Source of the DNA: UBA4615 sp044368415
Lineage (GTDB): Bacteria; Pseudomonadota; Gammaproteobacteria; Burkholderiales; Burkholderiaceae_E
DNA length: 64,000 nucleotides
Direction of reading: 5' to 3'
Assembly: GCA_044368415.1 (NCBI GenBank)
Contig: JBIPLJ010000012.1
Location: forward strand, 1-64,000
Positions 26,641-35,181 of the stretch are shown here, piece by piece. Below the pieces are notes generated by a model. The model searched no databases. It worked only from the letters and a program-made list of their open reading frames with translations, and was not told the DNA's origin. The position numbers and the translations under genes were made by a program. Numbering within the stretch: the stretch's first letter is position 1; every line of letters starts with the position of its first letter.

Positions 26641-27693
26641 TCAGGCGGATTCGCGCCGGACGATCTCGAATCCGAGGTCGGTGCGCGTGCCGGGCGCGGG
26701 CCCCCCGTCCAGCCGGGCGAGCAGAGCCGTCGCCGCGTGCGTGCCGATGTCGTGGCCGGGTATGTGCACCGTGCTGAGCGCGGGCTGCGTATGGGCGGCC
26801 ATGTCGAAGTCGCCGAAGCCGAGCACCGAGAGCCGCCCGGGCACGGCGAGGCCGCGGTCGGCCGCGGCCCGCAGCGCGGCAGTCGCGAGCGCGTCGTTCG
26901 CGCAGAAGAGCGCATCGACAGAAGGATGTGCGTCGAGCAGCGCGCTGACGGCCGCTCGGCCCTCAGCGGCGCTCAACGAGTCGTCGACGAACGCCGTCAG
27001 CGGCGCCTGCGCGCCGGCCTCGCGCGCAGCCTCGCGCAGGCCTCGCAGGCGCTTGCCCGAGCGCACCTCCTGCCCGGGCGCGCTGCCGACGAAGGCCCAG
27101 CGGCGCCGGCCCCGCGCGTTGAGGAAGCGGCCGGCCTCACGGCCAGCTGTCACGTTCGAGAAGCCCACCAGCATGTCGATCGGATGCGCGCACAGGTCCC
27201 AGATCTCGACGACCGGCAGCGCGTGGCGGGTAAGCAGCTCGCGCGTTTCGTCGGCATGCGAGACCCCCGTCAGCACCAGCGCGTCGACCCGCCGGCCGAG
27301 GAAGCTGCGTACCAGCGCGGCTTCGGCCCGGGGGTCGTCGCCGCTGTCGCCCAGCATCAGCGCGTAGCCGGCCGGTCGCAGCACCGAGGACAGCCCGTGC
27401 ACCGTGCTCGCGTAGACCGAGTTCATCAGGGTGGGCACGATCGCGGCCACCACGCGGCTGCGGCTCGAGGCGAGCGCGCTGGCCGAACCGTTCGGCAGGT
27501 AACCGAGCCGGGCGACCGCGCGGCGCACCGCGTCCAGCGTCGCCGGGGCGACCCGTTCCGGATCCCGCAGCGCCCGCGACACGGTCATGCTCGAGACGCC
27601 CGCGGCGCGTGCCACCTCGACCAGGCGCACGGGCGCCCTTCGGCCGATGCCGCGCGCCTCGGCCGCGGCCGTTTGTGCGGTGCGCCTTGACAT
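26641..27693 (-). CDS. LacI family transcriptional regulator
   Basis: The 350-residue regulator has a LacI helix-turn-helix at about 22-48 (VRLVEVARAAGVSSMTVSRA) with the hinge sequence GYLPNGSASALAS. A periplasmic-binding-protein-like effector domain follows, with IVPTLMNSVYAS at its start and DALFCANDALATAALRAA and LSVLGFGDFDMA later. It resembles GntR/IdnR-type gluconate regulators. It diverges from an SDR-Ldh-hydratase-dehydrogenase operon. A perfect palindrome sits 32 bases upstream of its start, indicating that it controls both directions. The N-terminal extension of about 20 residues before the helix-turn-helix is somewhat long. Confidence 0.9.
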   Translation of the reverse strand: MSRRTAQTAAAEARGIGRRAPVRLVEVARAAGVSSMTVSRALRDPERVAPATLDAVRRAVARLGYLPNGSASALASSRSRVVAAIVPTLMNSVYASTVHGLSSVLRPAGYALMLGDSGDDPRAEAALVRSFLGRRVDALVLTGVSHADETRELLTRHALPVVEIWDLCAHPIDMLVGFSNVTAGREAGRFLNARGRRRWAFVGSAPGQEVRSGKRLRGLREAAREAGAQAPLTAFVDDSLSAAEGRAAVSALLDAHPSVDALFCANDALATAALRAAADRGLAVPGRLSVLGFGDFDMAAHTQPALSTVHIPGHDIGTHAATALLARLDGGPAPGTRTDLGFEIVRRESA

Positions 27694-27724
27694 GGCCTTG
27701 AGACTACCTCCAAATCCGGCTTAT

Positions 27725-27740
27725 GTGTTAGCGCTAACAC
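27725..27740. promoter_or_regulatory. LacI-family operator
   Basis: GTGTTAGCGCTAACAC is a perfect 16-bp palindrome with the central CG typical of LacI-family sites. The core TGTTAGCGCTAACA resembles gluconate-type operators (TGTTACCGGTAACA). It lies between the LacI gene and the divergent operon. Confidence 0.8.
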
Positions 27741-27750
27741 CTGGATCCGA

Positions 27751-27948
27751 ATGCAGCACCCGACGATGCGTCTCACCCCTGGACAGGTCGACCACTCTCG
27801 CTCCGAGGGATACCTCGTCGTCCAAGATGTCCTCGACGCCGCCGAGTGCGCGACGCGGCGCGGCGCGGTCGACGCGCTGCTCGCCCGGTGCGCTTCGATT
27901 ACAGTCCGCCCCCATCCCGACCCCGGTCCCGCAGGAGAGTCCCCGTGA
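27751..27948 (+). pseudogene. N-terminal fragment of a phytanoyl-CoA dioxygenase family protein
   Basis: The 65-codon frame reads MRLTPGQVDHSRSEGYLVVQ followed by DVLDAAECATRRGAVDALLAR. This is the usual opening of phytanoyl-CoA dioxygenase (PhyH) family proteins (LTPEQVxxYxxDGYLVVxxVL). After about 45 codons the homology ends and the frame runs into the ribosome binding site and start of the SDR gene. The iron-binding HxD and H residues are absent. It begins 10 bases after the LacI operator, so it may be transcribed and translated as a leader peptide. Confidence 0.6.
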
Positions 27949-28691
27949 ACCACATCGACCTCGAGGACCGCTGCGCGGTCATCACCGGCGGCGCCGCCGG
28001 CATCGGCCTGGCCATCGCGCAGCGCTTCGCCGCGAGCGGGGCGCGCGTCGCGCTGTGGGACGTGAACGAGGCGGCCGCCAAGGCCGCGGCGGCCTCGCTG
28101 GGCGCCGGCCACCTCGGCGTCGCGGTCGACGTCGCCGACGAGGCCTCGGTGCAGGCCGCCACCGACGCGAGCTCGGCTGCGTTCGGGCGCCTCGACGTGC
28201 TGGTCTGCAGCGCCGGCATCACCGGCCCGAACACCACCGTCGCCGAGTATCCGGCCGACGCGTGGCGAAAGGTCTTCGACGTGAACGTACACGGCACCTT
28301 CCTCTGCGACCGCGCGGTCGTGAGGAAGATGCTCGAGCGTGACTATGGTCGAGTCATCAACATCGCCTCGATCGCCGGCAAGGAAGGCAACCCGAACGCC
28401 TCGGCCTACTCGGCCTCGAAGGCGGCGGTCATCGGCCTGACCAAGTCGCTGGGCAAGGAGCTCGCCAAGACCGGGATCCGCGTCAACTGCATCACGCCGG
28501 CGGCGGTCAAGACCGCGATCTTCGACCAGATGACGCAGCAGCACATCGACTTCATGCTGTCGAAGATCCCGATGGCGCGTTTCGGCGGCGTCGAGGAGAT
28601 CGCGGCAATGGTGGCCTGGCTGGCGAGCGAGGAGTGCTCCTTCTCCACCGGCGCCGTCTTCGACCTGTCCGGCGGCCGGGCGGTTTACTGA
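27945..28691 (+). CDS. SDR family oxidoreductase
   Basis: The 248-residue classical SDR has TGGAAGIG near 15-22, CSAGITG, the INIASIAGKEGN serine segment, and the YSASK tyrosine and lysine. It resembles 3-oxoacyl-ACP reductase-like sugar or hydroxyacid dehydrogenases. The GTG start at 27945 is supported by CAGGAGAG six bases upstream; the longer frame from 27846 lacks homology. It is the first complete gene of the operon that diverges from lacI and overlaps the following Ldh-type gene by one base (TGATG). Confidence 0.87.
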   Translation: MNHIDLEDRCAVITGGAAGIGLAIAQRFAASGARVALWDVNEAAAKAAAASLGAGHLGVAVDVADEASVQAATDASSAAFGRLDVLVCSAGITGPNTTVAEYPADAWRKVFDVNVHGTFLCDRAVVRKMLERDYGRVINIASIAGKEGNPNASAYSASKAAVIGLTKSLGKELAKTGIRVNCITPAAVKTAIFDQMTQQHIDFMLSKIPMARFGGVEEIAAMVAWLASEECSFSTGAVFDLSGGRAVY

Positions 28692-29776
28692 TGGCTGCGC
28701 CCTCCGAGGCGGCGGGCGCGCCGCCGCCGCGCCACGACGCTCGCGCGCTGGTCACGTTTGCGCTCGCGCTGCTGCGCTCGAGCGGGCTCGAGGCGGCGCT
28801 GGCGACCGACGTCGCCGAGGTGCTGGTCGAGGGCGACCTGCTCGGCCACGACACCCACGGCCTCGCGCTGCTCGCCGGCTACCTCGGTGCGCTCGACCGA
28901 GGCGCGATGGCGAAGTCGGGCGCGCCCAATGTGATCGCCGAGCGCACCGTCGCCGCCACCTGGGACGGCCGCCGCTTGCCCGGCCCGGCCCTGGTGCGCC
29001 GCGCGATCGACTGGGCTGCGCCGCGGGCCCGCGAGCACGGCTGCGCGACGGTCGCGATCCGCCGCAGCCACCACATCGCCTGCCTCGCGGCCTATCTCGA
29101 GGCGACGGTGCGCAGCGGGCTGATGGTCGAGATCTACAGTTCGGACCCGGCGGTGGCCAGCGTCGCGCCCTTCGGCGGCACGCAGGCGGTGTTCACGCCG
29201 AACCCGATGGCGATGGGCTTCCCGACCTCGGGCGACCCGGTGCTGATTGACATCTCCGCGTCGATCACCACCAACGGCATGAGCAACCGGCTCAAGGCGG
29301 CCGGCCGGCGCGGTGCGCACAGCTGGTGGCTCGACGCGCTCGGTCAGCCGAGCGACGACCCGGCGGTGCTGTTCACGCAGCCCCCAGGCACGATCCTGCC
29401 GCTCGGCGGCGTCGATGCCGGCCACAAGGGCTACGGGCTGGCGCTCGCCATCGAGGCGATGACCGGCGGCCTCGCGGGCTATGGCCGCGCTGACGTGCCC
29501 GAGGGCTGGGGTGCGACGGTCTGCGTGCGGGTGAGCGACCCCGAGGCCTTCGCGGGGCTCGGCGCCTTCACGCTGCAGACCGACTGGATCGCGCAGGCCT
29601 GCCATGGATCGGTGCCGCGCGACCCGGCGCAGCCGGTGCGCCTGCCGGGTGAGCGTGCGCTCGCTCGCAAGCGCGAGCAGCACGCGCGCGGCGTGGCGCT
29701 GCATCCGTCGATCCTGCCGGCGCTCGCGCCCTGGGCGGCACGGTTCGGGGTGGTGGCACCGGTCGTCGTTGGCTGA
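28691..29776 (+). CDS. malate/L-lactate dehydrogenase family protein (Ldh_2)
   Basis: The 361-residue protein belongs to the Ldh/YiaK/ComC family, which uses a non-Rossmann NAD(P) fold. Characteristic segments are GHDTHGLALLAGYL, a conserved histidine pair in RRSHHIA, TPNPMAMGFPT, and GHKGYGLALAIEAMTGG. Members act on malate, sulfolactate, 2,3-diketogulonate or ureidoglycolate. It is coupled to the SDR upstream (TGATG) and followed 15 bases later by the hydratase-like gene. Coenzyme and substrate cannot be read from sequence. Confidence 0.88.
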   Translation: MAAPSEAAGAPPPRHDARALVTFALALLRSSGLEAALATDVAEVLVEGDLLGHDTHGLALLAGYLGALDRGAMAKSGAPNVIAERTVAATWDGRRLPGPALVRRAIDWAAPRAREHGCATVAIRRSHHIACLAAYLEATVRSGLMVEIYSSDPAVASVAPFGGTQAVFTPNPMAMGFPTSGDPVLIDISASITTNGMSNRLKAAGRRGAHSWWLDALGQPSDDPAVLFTQPPGTILPLGGVDAGHKGYGLALAIEAMTGGLAGYGRADVPEGWGATVCVRVSDPEAFAGLGAFTLQTDWIAQACHGSVPRDPAQPVRLPGERALARKREQHARGVALHPSILPALAPWAARFGVVAPVVVG

Positions 29777-29791
29777 GCCGCCGGAGCCGAC

Positions 29792-30589
29792 ATGACTGCA
29801 CACCCCTCCAGGACGGCCCGATGGCTGCTCACGCAGCATCGCGAGCGCCGGACCTTCCGGTCGTTCCCGCCAGGCATCCGGCCCGGCAGCCTCGCCGACG
29901 CCTATCTCGCGCAGGCCCGCTTCGTCGACCTCAAGGCGCGCGACTGCGGCGCGCCGATCGGCTGGAAGATCGCGCTCTCCAATCCCGCGATGCAGCGGCT
30001 GGTTGGGTTGGATGCGCCGGTCGCGGGCCGGCTGCTGTCCGGCCAGCTGGTGGCGGGGCCGGCGAGCACGCGGGTCGGGGCCTACGGGCGACTCTTGATC
30101 GAGTTCGAGATCGCGGTCGAACTCGGCGCGGACCTGCCTGCCCCAGGCGGCCAGTGCAGTCGCGAGCAGGCGCGCGCCGCGGTGGCGGCCGTGTGTCCGG
30201 CCTTCGAGCTGGCCGACGACCGTGATGCCGACTACGCGCGGCTCGGCGACGAGGCCTTCCAGTTGGTGGCGGACAATGCCTGGAACGAAGGCGCGGTGCT
30301 GGGCATGCGCCGTGACGACTGGGCCGGCCTGGACCTCGAGGCCATCGTCGGCCGGGTGTTCTGCGACGACGTGCCGGTCGGCAGCGGCCGGGGCGGCGAC
30401 CTGATGGGGCATCCGCTGGATGCGCTCGCCTGGCTGGCCGGCAGCGCCGCGTCGCGCGGCCTGATGATGTGTCGCGGCGATGTCGCGATCCTCGGCAGCC
30501 TGGTCACCTCCCGGTTTCCGAAGGCGGGCGAACGCTGGCGCTTCGAGCTCGAGGGCTTCGCGCCGCTGCTGCTGTCCATCGAGCCCTGA
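29792..30589 (+). CDS. 2-keto-4-pentenoate hydratase-like protein (FAH superfamily)
   Basis: The 265-residue protein resembles MhpD/XylJ hydratases. It shows AYLAQARFVDLKARDCGAPIGWK near residues 37-59, IEFEIAVELG (metal-binding glutamates), PAFELADDRDADY and NAWNEGAVLG. In meta-cleavage pathways such enzymes add water to 2-hydroxypenta-2,4-dienoate. Here, among hydroxyacid dehydrogenases, it may act on a sugar-derived keto acid instead. It is the third gene of the LacI-linked operon. Confidence 0.82.
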   Translation: MTAHPSRTARWLLTQHRERRTFRSFPPGIRPGSLADAYLAQARFVDLKARDCGAPIGWKIALSNPAMQRLVGLDAPVAGRLLSGQLVAGPASTRVGAYGRLLIEFEIAVELGADLPAPGGQCSREQARAAVAAVCPAFELADDRDADYARLGDEAFQLVADNAWNEGAVLGMRRDDWAGLDLEAIVGRVFCDDVPVGSGRGGDLMGHPLDALAWLAGSAASRGLMMCRGDVAILGSLVTSRFPKAGERWRFELEGFAPLLLSIEP

Positions 30590-30707
30590 GGCGGGACGCG
30601 CGCGACGACCGCCGCCTGCCTCGCCTCGGAACGGCCCCGGGCGACCCACGCGGGCCCGGGTCTATACTGCGGCGCCTCCAAGACCCGAACGCCCCCGGAG
30701 CCTCGCC

Positions 30708-31643
30708 ATGTCCCGTCCCGTTCTCCTGCTGACGTCCCTGCACGCCGGTACCCAGCAGGAACTCGAATCGAGCTGGCCGGTGCACCGCTACCATGAGGCC
30801 GCCGACAAGCCGGCTCTGCTCGCTTCGCTGGCCGACACCTGCGAGGTCGTCGTGACCTCGGGCGGCCGCGGCTGCGAGGCCGCGCTGATGCAGGCGCTGC
30901 CCAAGCTCAGGCTGGTGTCCTGCTTCGGTGTCGGCGTCGACGCGATCGACCTCGTGCATGCCAGGGCGTGCGGCATCGCGGTGACCAACACCCCGGACGT
31001 GCTGACCGATGACGTCGCCGACCTCGCGGTTGCGCTGATGCTCGCGTCGCTGCGACAGCTGGTGGCCGCCGACCGTTGGGTGCGCGACGGCTCGTGGGTC
31101 GCGCGCGGCGCGCTGCCGCTGACGACCGCGCTCGCCAAGCGCCGCGTCGGTATCGTCGGGCTGGGCCGCATCGGCCAGGCGATCGCGCAGCGCTGCGCAG
31201 CGTTCGGCACCGAGATCGCCTACCACGGTCCGAACCGCAAGCCGGTCGACTGGGCTTACTACGCCGATCCGGTGGAGATGGCCCGCTGGGCCGACGTCGT
31301 GATCGCGGCCTGCCCCGGCGGCGCAGCGACCCAAGGCATCGTCTCGCGCGCGGTGCTCGAGGCACTCGGACCCACCGGCCACTTCGTGAACATCGCGCGC
31401 GGCTCGGTCGTCGACCAGTCGGCGATGGTCGAGCTGCTGCGCTCGGGCGCGCTGGGCGGCGCCGGGCTCGACGTGTTCGACGACGAGCCGAACGTACCGC
31501 AGGCGCTGATCGACATTCCGCGCGTCGTGCTGCAGCCCCACCACGCGAGCGGCACACACGACACGCGGACCGCCATGGGGCGGCTCGCGCTGGACAACGT
31601 CACGGCGTACTTCGCGGGCCGGCCGCTGCTCACGCAGGTCTGA
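30708..31643 (+). CDS. 2-hydroxyacid dehydrogenase (glyoxylate/hydroxypyruvate reductase type)
   Basis: The 311-residue enzyme has VGIVGLGRIGQAIAQRC as NAD(P) motif, with catalytic R in NIARGSVVD, E in DVFDDEPNVP and H in LQPHHASGT. It resembles GhrB/hydroxypyruvate reductases of the plant-like group. It lies 118 bases after the hydratase gene; TATACT at 30663-30668 may be its own -10 element, about 40 bases before the ATG at 30708. It is the second enzyme of this class in the LacI-flanked region. Confidence 0.87.
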   Translation: MSRPVLLLTSLHAGTQQELESSWPVHRYHEAADKPALLASLADTCEVVVTSGGRGCEAALMQALPKLRLVSCFGVGVDAIDLVHARACGIAVTNTPDVLTDDVADLAVALMLASLRQLVAADRWVRDGSWVARGALPLTTALAKRRVGIVGLGRIGQAIAQRCAAFGTEIAYHGPNRKPVDWAYYADPVEMARWADVVIAACPGGAATQGIVSRAVLEALGPTGHFVNIARGSVVDQSAMVELLRSGALGGAGLDVFDDEPNVPQALIDIPRVVLQPHHASGTHDTRTAMGRLALDNVTAYFAGRPLLTQV

Positions 31644-31669
31644 GCGGGCCGGGCCCCGGACGCCCCGGA

Positions 31670-31741
31670 CCCGGCGGGCCCGGGCGCATCCGGCCCGGCG
31701 GGCCCGGACGCCTCGAGCCCGGCGGGCCCGGACGTATCAGG
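31670..31741. repeat. three tandem copies of a 24-bp GC-rich unit
   Basis: Units start at 31670, 31694 and 31718, each beginning CCCGGCGGGCCCGG and ending in a variable 10 bases. The last unit contains the rppH stop codon. The array lies between two converging genes, and each unit holds the palindrome GGGCCC, so it may fold into hairpins that end transcription from both sides. Confidence 0.85.
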
Positions 31742-32486
31742 CCAGCGGATCCGGCGCGCCCGGCGCGCGCGCCGGGGCGGCTCCGGTCGCCGGGGCATCA
31801 CCCGGCGGCTGCACCTGCGGTATCGGCCGCAGCACCGGATCGGCATGCAGCACCGGCTCGGCCGGTACCACCGCATCGGCCGGCCGGTCGGGCTCGTGAC
31901 CGGCCCCGTCGTGGTGGCCCACCTCGGGCGCACCGTGCGTCCCGTCGCCGCGCGCACCCCGTGAGCGGGCGTGCTGGCGCAGGTAGCGCGAGGGCTCGGG
32001 CCGGCCGTCCTGGCGCCCGAACAGCAGCCGCGACAGCTCGGTCAGGGCCTGCTGGTACACACCCCGCTTGAACTCGATCACCGCGTCGAGCGGGATCCAG
32101 TAGTCGTTCCAGCGCCAGGCGTCGAACTCGGGGTGCTCGGTGGCGCGCAGGCACACGTCGGAATCCTTGCCGATCAGGCGCAGCAGGAACCAGATCTGCT
32201 TCTGGCCGCGGTAGTGCCCGCGCCATTCGCGGCGCACCCAGTTCTGGGGCACCTCGTAGCGCAGCCAGTCGCGGGTGCGACCGATGATCCGAACGTGCTC
32301 CGGATGCAGCCCGACCTCCTCGTGGAGCTCGCGGTACATCGCCTGCTCGGGCGTCTCGCCCCGGTCTATGCCGCCCTGCGGGAACTGCCACGAGTGCTCG
32401 CGGATGCGCTTGCCCCAGAAGACCTCGTTGCGCGGATTGACCAGGATGATGCCGACGTTGGGGCGATAGCCGTCCTTGTCCAGCAT
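31737..32486 (-). CDS. rppH: RNA pyrophosphohydrolase
   Basis: The 249-residue Nudix hydrolase removes pyrophosphate from the 5' end of mRNA and so starts decay. The Nudix box is complete at 38-60, beginning GGIDRGETPEQAMYRELHEE. The flanking YRPNVGIILVN, SWQFPQGG and QKQIWFLL segments are RppH-specific. After about residue 165 comes an 85-residue tail rich in Gly, Ala, Pro, Arg and His with no fold. E. coli RppH has 176 residues, so the tail is an extension. It diverges from proS, the usual betaproteobacterial arrangement. Confidence 0.93.
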   Translation of the reverse strand: MLDKDGYRPNVGIILVNPRNEVFWGKRIREHSWQFPQGGIDRGETPEQAMYRELHEEVGLHPEHVRIIGRTRDWLRYEVPQNWVRREWRGHYRGQKQIWFLLRLIGKDSDVCLRATEHPEFDAWRWNDYWIPLDAVIEFKRGVYQQALTELSRLLFGRQDGRPEPSRYLRQHARSRGARGDGTHGAPEVGHHDGAGHEPDRPADAVVPAEPVLHADPVLRPIPQVQPPGDAPATGAAPARAPGAPDPLA

Positions 32487-32518
32487 GGGCTACCCCTCGA
32501 TCCCTTAGAATTGAATCG

Positions 32519-32524
32519 ATTATA
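32519..32524 (-). promoter_or_regulatory. -10 element of the rppH promoter
   Basis: On the minus strand this reads TATAAT, a perfect -10 hexamer, 33 bases before the rppH ATG. It sits in the only AT-rich stretch of the 76-base rppH/proS divergent region. No good -35 hexamer is visible at the expected distance. Confidence 0.4.
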
Positions 32525-32562
32525 TCGACGCGCCCGCATCGCAGCGGGACGATCCTGCCCCC

Positions 32563-34347
32563 ATGAAAGCCTCCCGATTCCTGATCACGACGCTCAAGGA
32601 AGCGCCCGCCGACGCAGAGGTCGCCAGCCACCGGCTGATGACGCGCGCGGGCATGATCCGCAAGCTCGCCGGCGGCATCTACACGTACATGCCGATGGGC
32701 CTGCGCGTGATCCGCAAGGTCGAGGCCATCGTGCGCGAAGAGATGAACCGGGCCGGCGCGATCGAGCTGCTGATGCCGGTGATCCAACCCGCCGAGCTCT
32801 GGCAGGAGTCTGGCCGCTGGGAGAAGTACGGCGCCGAGCTCATGCGGATCAAGGACCGCCACGACCGCGACTTCATCGTGCAGCCCACCTCCGAGGAGGT
32901 GATCACCGACATCGCCCGCCAGGAGATCCGCAGCTACCGGCAGATGCCGAAGAACCTGTATCACATCCAGACGAAGTTCCGCGACGAGCGGCGCCCGCGC
33001 TTCGGCGTGATGCGTGGGCGCGAGTTCACGATGAAGGATGCGTACTCGTTCGACCGCTCGCCCGAGACCGCGCTCGTCAGCTACCAGGCGATGTTCGACG
33101 CCTACATGCGGATCTTCGAGCGGATGGGCCTGCAGTTCCGCGCGGTCGCCGCCGACACCGGGTCGATCGGCGGCTCGGCCTCGCACGAGTTCCAGGTGAT
33201 CGCCGACACCGGCGAGGACGCGATCGCGTACTGCGCCGACTCCGGCTACGCGGCCAACGTCGAGCTCGCCGAGGCGCTGCCTCTGCTGGCCGAGCGCGCT
33301 GCGCCCGTCCAGCCTTTCGCGAAGACGCAGACGCCGGGCCGCGCCCGCTGCGAGGATGTCGCCGCATTGCTCGGGCTGCCGCTGCAGCAGACGGTGAAGT
33401 CGCTGGTGCTGGCGGTCGACGAACTCGAGCCGCTCGAGGACGGCGCAGACCCCGACACGCCGCGGCGCATCGTCTTCACGCAGGTCTGGCTGCTGCTGGT
33501 GCGCGGCGATCACGAGCTCAACGAGATCAAGGCCGGCAAGGTGCCGGGCCTGGCGGGCTTCCGTTTTGCGACCGAAGCCGAGATCGTCGCCCACTTCGGC
33601 TGTACGCCGGGCTACCTCGGCCCGATCGGCACGGTGGTTCCGGTCAAGCTGGTCGTCGACCGCACGGTCGCGAACATGAGCGACTTCGTCTGCGGCGCCA
33701 ACATCGTCGACCACCACTTCACCGGCGTGAACTGGGGGCGCGACCTGCCGACGCCGGGGGAGGGCGGGGTGACCGTCGCCGACCTGCGCAACGTCGTCGA
33801 GGGCGACCCCTCGCCCGATGGGCGCGGGGTCCTGTCGATCCAGCGCGGCATCGAGGTTGGCCATGTGTTCTATCTCGGCACCACGTACTCCACCGCGATG
33901 AATGCCAGCTTCGTCGACGAGGACGGCAAGTCCAAGCCCCTCGAGATGGGCTGCTACGGCATCGGCATCACCCGGCTGCCGGCGGCTGCCATCGAGCAGA
34001 ACCACGACGACCGCGGCATCGTCTGGCCCCGGCCGATCGCGCCGTTCGACGTCGTGATCACGCCGCTTGGCTACTCGCGCTCGCAAAACGTCAAGGCCGC
34101 CGCTGACGGGCTGTACGATCAGCTCATTCAGGCGGGCATCGACGTGATGCTGGACGACCGCGACGAGCGGCCGGGAGCGATGTTCGCCGACTGGGAGCTC
34201 ATCGGCGTGCCGCTTCGCGTCACCGTCGGCGAGCGCGGGCTCAAGGAAGGCCAGTTCGAGCTGACGGTACGGCGGGGGATGACCACCACGCAGGTACCGC
34301 TCGACGGGGCCTTCGACGCGGTGACGGAAGCGCTCAAGGCGTGCTGA
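32563..34347 (+). CDS. proS: prolyl-tRNA synthetase
   Basis: The 594-residue enzyme charges tRNA-Pro. It is the bacterial type with an editing insertion between class II motifs 2 and 3. Motif regions include GGIYTYMPMGLRVIRKVEAI, QPTSEEV, KFRDERRPRFGVMRGREF and the late GCYGIGITRLPAA. The INS editing domain (about 225-405) contains VKSLVLAVDE and GDHELNEIKA. A C-terminal anticodon-binding domain (about 485-590) follows. The ATG gives the canonical MKASRFLITTLKEAPADAEV start. The lytic transglycosylase gene overlaps its end by seven bases. Confidence 0.97.
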   Translation: MKASRFLITTLKEAPADAEVASHRLMTRAGMIRKLAGGIYTYMPMGLRVIRKVEAIVREEMNRAGAIELLMPVIQPAELWQESGRWEKYGAELMRIKDRHDRDFIVQPTSEEVITDIARQEIRSYRQMPKNLYHIQTKFRDERRPRFGVMRGREFTMKDAYSFDRSPETALVSYQAMFDAYMRIFERMGLQFRAVAADTGSIGGSASHEFQVIADTGEDAIAYCADSGYAANVELAEALPLLAERAAPVQPFAKTQTPGRARCEDVAALLGLPLQQTVKSLVLAVDELEPLEDGADPDTPRRIVFTQVWLLLVRGDHELNEIKAGKVPGLAGFRFATEAEIVAHFGCTPGYLGPIGTVVPVKLVVDRTVANMSDFVCGANIVDHHFTGVNWGRDLPTPGEGGVTVADLRNVVEGDPSPDGRGVLSIQRGIEVGHVFYLGTTYSTAMNASFVDEDGKSKPLEMGCYGIGITRLPAAAIEQNHDDRGIVWPRPIAPFDVVITPLGYSRSQNVKAAADGLYDQLIQAGIDVMLDDRDERPGAMFADWELIGVPLRVTVGERGLKEGQFELTVRRGMTTTQVPLDGAFDAVTEALKAC

Positions 34348-35084
34348 CAGACAGTAACCGGACGAAGACCGAGGCAGGAGCGAGATGGCGGGCGCGCGCG
34401 ACCGCGATCGTGTCCACCGTCGTGCTCGCCGCAGGGCTGGCCATGCCGTCAGCTGCACGCGCTGGTGCACAGCTCTACGAGCCGCTGTCGGACTCCGTGC
34501 GTGTCGCGCTGGTTGCGGCGCTGCAGGACCGCTCCCCGCCCGAACCCCGCTTCGCCTCCACGATGGAGCGGGTCGACTGGCTCGCCGAGATGGCCGAGCG
34601 GCTGCCCGCGCGGCACAAGCCGACCCACGCCGAGCGCGTCGAGTTCCTGCAGATGGTCCGCTATGAGGCGCAGCGTGCCGGTCTGGACCCGCAGCTGGTG
34701 CTCGGCCTGATCCAGGTCGAGAGCGGCTTCCGGCGCCATGCGATCTCCTCGGCCGGGGCCCGCGGCTACATGCAGGTGATGCCGTTCTGGACGCGGCTGA
34801 TCGGTAACGGCGAGCCCTCGGGCCTGTTCGACGCGCGAGCCAACCTGCGTTATGGCTGCGTGATCCTGCGCCACTACCTCGACATGGAGCGCGGCGACCT
34901 GTATCGCGCGCTCGGCCGCTATAACGGCAGCCTGGGTCGCCCCGAGTATCCGAACATGGTGCAGGCCGCCTGGAAACGCTGGGCGTACGAGCCGGGTCCG
35001 CGGCTGCAGCAGGTGTCGGCGCCGGCCACGCCATCGATGCCGGGTGGCCTCTCGGCGCCCAGCGGGCCGTCCGCGCTGCGCTGA
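34341..35084 (+). CDS. lytic transglycosylase, SLT type
   Basis: The 247-residue protein begins with a signal peptide (residues 1-41, ending A-R-A/G). The C-terminal goose-type lysozyme domain has catalytic E127 in IQVESGFRRHAISSAGARGY, then MQVMPFW and the final RYNGSLGRPEYPNMV. It cuts the glycan chain of peptidoglycan to 1,6-anhydro products. The GTG start overlaps the proS stop, so translation is coupled. The AmpD amidase at 53088 acts on the same kind of recycled fragments. Confidence 0.88.
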   Translation: MLTDSNRTKTEAGARWRARATAIVSTVVLAAGLAMPSAARAGAQLYEPLSDSVRVALVAALQDRSPPEPRFASTMERVDWLAEMAERLPARHKPTHAERVEFLQMVRYEAQRAGLDPQLVLGLIQVESGFRRHAISSAGARGYMQVMPFWTRLIGNGEPSGLFDARANLRYGCVILRHYLDMERGDLYRALGRYNGSLGRPEYPNMVQAAWKRWAYEPGPRLQQVSAPATPSMPGGLSAPSGPSALR

Positions 35085-35181
35085 CGCCGGTCCGCGGCCG
35101 GCGCCTGCGCCGTGCTGCTGGCGGCGGCGTCGATGATGATGCGGCCGAGGTTCGAGGCGGGTCGCTGACAGCGACTGCGCC

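Noticed and set aside
30663..30668. TATACT as a firm promoter for the 2-hydroxyacid dehydrogenase gene.
   Set aside because: No -35 element at a proper distance is visible, so it is only mentioned in the gene entry.
31798..35034. A 1078-codon frame on the minus strand across rppH, proS and the transglycosylase gene.
   Set aside because: It runs antisense to proS and the transglycosylase and out of frame with rppH; the residue composition is not protein-like.
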